DNA from: Pyrinomonadaceae bacterium
GTDB lineage: Bacteria; Acidobacteriota; Blastocatellia; Pyrinomonadales; Pyrinomonadaceae
Direction: 5' to 3'
NCBI GenBank assembly: GCA_013813825.1
Contig: JACCRA010000368.1
Coordinates: 1-6,146 of the forward strand
Length of the DNA stretch: 6,146 nt
A model generated the notes under the pieces. That model did no database searches, had not been told where the DNA came from, and was given only the letters and a program-made list of their open reading frames with translations. Shown piece by piece: positions 4,961-6,146 of this stretch. Position numbers and translations under genes: made by a program. Position 1 is the stretch's first letter; each line of letters opens with the position of its first letter.

Positions 4961-6146
4961 TCAAGGTTCAGATGAATCGTCTTCAATCTTTATTTCATTG
5001 GTCAGCCGGGGTCGTCCATTAGTGCTGGCCTCGACGCGCGTGGACTTGGCTGCCACGGGAACCGCGCGCAGTGCCGGCACGCGAACTGCCCCGGTGCTTT
5101 CTCCTGTCGAGCTTTGCGTGCGGGGCACTACTGTGACCGCATCGTGATCGGCTGACTCTTCAAGCACGACGATTTCTTCAAGCGGCACGTCGTTGTAGGC
5201 CACCATTTCGAGCGGTTGCTGGTGCGTGTAGCACTCAGTGCCGGGGGCCAGCGCGGAGGTGACGGCGATGTGCTCGCGGTGCGGGCAAGTCGGCGAGGCG
5301 CGCAGGCCGGTTTCGGGATCGATCTCGACGGTCGTGATGCTGGACGGGCGCATGAACGCCGCGCCGCCGAGTTCGGGCCGCAGTTCGAGCGTGCCCTTCA
5401 TAAATTCCGACCACACGGGCAACGCGCTCTCCGCGCCGGTCAAGCCTAACTGCTCGTTGTCGTCAAAGCCGACCCACACGACACAGACGAGATGGGGGGT
5501 GTAGCCAGCGAACCAGCCGTCGCGCGAGGTGCCGGTCTTGCCCGCCACGGCTGTCCCCTTGAGCATCCCGCGCGCGGCGCGCGCCGTGCCTTCGTTGATG
5601 ACGCCCGTCAACATGTCCGTGATCATGTAGGCCGTCGCGGGGCGGATGATCGTCTCGGCCGGAGCGGCGGATTCTGCGATCAGTGACAGACCGCCGGCGT
5701 CGGTGGCGTGCGAGACGGCGACGGGGCGGGCGCGGGTGCCGCCGTTAGCGAATGCGGTATAGGCCGAGGCGATTTCGAGCGGCGTGGCCTCACTGGTCCC
5801 CAGCGCGAGCGAGGGGTAAGGTTCCGGCTTTGCCAGTCCGAACCGCTCGACGAGCGCGGCGACGCGCGGCAGTCCCGCGCGCATCGCGGCGTCCACCGTC
5901 ACCACGTTCAATGACTTAATCAGCCCTGTACGGAGCATCACGTCGCGCATCGCGTAGGAGTTGCCGTAGTTCGCCGGGCGGTACTTCGAGCGCACGTCAT
6001 AGGTAAACTCGCGCGGCGCGTCCGCGAACAAGGTGACGGGCGAGATGCCGCCTTCCAGCGCCGCCGCATAGACGAAAGGCTTATAGACGGAGCCGGGCTG
6101 GCGGCGGGCGTCGGTCGCGCGGTTAAGCTGCGACTCGCCGTAATGG
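4961..6146 (-). CDS. class A penicillin-binding protein (PBP1A-type), transpeptidase domain and tail; 5' end outside window
   Basis: The minus-strand frame is open from the window edge (first full codon at 6145) to the TGA at 4961, giving 394 residues. It is the C-terminal part of a bifunctional peptidoglycan synthase; the membrane anchor and glycosyltransferase domain would lie beyond the edge. All three transpeptidase motifs are present, numbered from the first visible residue: SxxK with the acylated serine (Ser19-Lys22 in RQPGSVYKPFVY), SxN (Ser78-Asn80 in KSLNVVTV) and KTG (203-205 in AGKTGTSRDGWFAGY). SLALGTSEATPLEIASAY is another class A signature. After the domain comes the family's VEIDPETGLRASPTC...GTECYTH segment with two cysteines (287, 305). 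A polar, probably disordered tail of about 80 residues ends in EDDSSEP. The TTG at 6031 is internal and not the start. Confidence 0.94.
   Translation of the reverse strand, partial: HYGESQLNRATDARRQPGSVYKPFVYAAALEGGISPVTLFADAPREFTYDVRSKYRPANYGNSYAMRDVMLRTGLIKSLNVVTVDAAMRAGLPRVAALVERFGLAKPEPYPSLALGTSEATPLEIASAYTAFANGGTRARPVAVSHATDAGGLSLIAESAAPAETIIRPATAYMITDMLTGVINEGTARAARGMLKGTAVAGKTGTSRDGWFAGYTPHLVCVVWVGFDDNEQLGLTGAESALPVWSEFMKGTLELRPELGGAAFMRPSSITTVEIDPETGLRASPTCPHREHIAVTSALAPGTECYTHQQPLEMVAYNDVPLEEIVVLEESADHDAVTVVPRTQSSTGESTGAVRVPALRAVPVAAKSTRVEASTNGRPRLTNEIKIEDDSSEP

Noticed and set aside
1..6146. A new defence, mobile or secondary-metabolite system
   Set aside because: No nuclease, toxin, transposase, integrase, reverse transcriptase or synthase signature was seen. 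The recognisable genes are core chromosomal functions, and the unknowns give no support for a new system beyond their linkage.

Overview
This 6.1 kb window is GC-rich bacterial chromosome with ordinary housekeeping genes. Family content, GC-rich codon use, the extended -10 (TGGTAAAAT) just ahead of a start codon, and a conserved small secreted protein type that I associate with Acidobacteriota suggest that phylum, possibly a Blastocatellia-like member. That placement is inference from recall, not a search result.

Layout. Positions 1-1568 hold a minus-strand run of three genes: a single-pass membrane protein of unknown function, a DinB-like four-helix protein, and a small secreted protein cut by the window's left edge. 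A TTGAAT-N17-CATAAT promoter candidate precedes them. From a divergent 196-bp intergenic region, the plus strand carries rlmN (23S rRNA A2503 methyltransferase) and then a stand-alone DsbD-alpha-like periplasmic thiol domain. A long imperfect hairpin with small tandem repeats separates it from the convergent pgeF gene (peptidoglycan editing factor). pgeF and acpS (holo-ACP synthase) are divergent, and their most likely start codons lie on opposite strands of the same 8 bp. acpS then converges on the 3' end of a class A penicillin-binding protein. The 210 bp between them contain a strong hairpin terminator and two degenerate copies of an intergenic repeat. The PBP runs off the right edge.

Functional themes. 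Two genes concern the cell wall (PBP transpeptidase, PgeF), one lipid/ACP maturation (AcpS), one ribosome modification (RlmN) and one envelope redox (DsbD-alpha). Nothing ties them into a single pathway, and the strand switches indicate at least four transcription units.

I found no CRISPR array, tRNA, rRNA, transposase, phage gene or recognisable defence system. The most noteworthy observations are the overlapping divergent starts of acpS and pgeF, the repeat/hairpin elements in both convergent intergenic regions, the orphan DsbD-alpha domain and the probable near-leaderless rlmN transcript.
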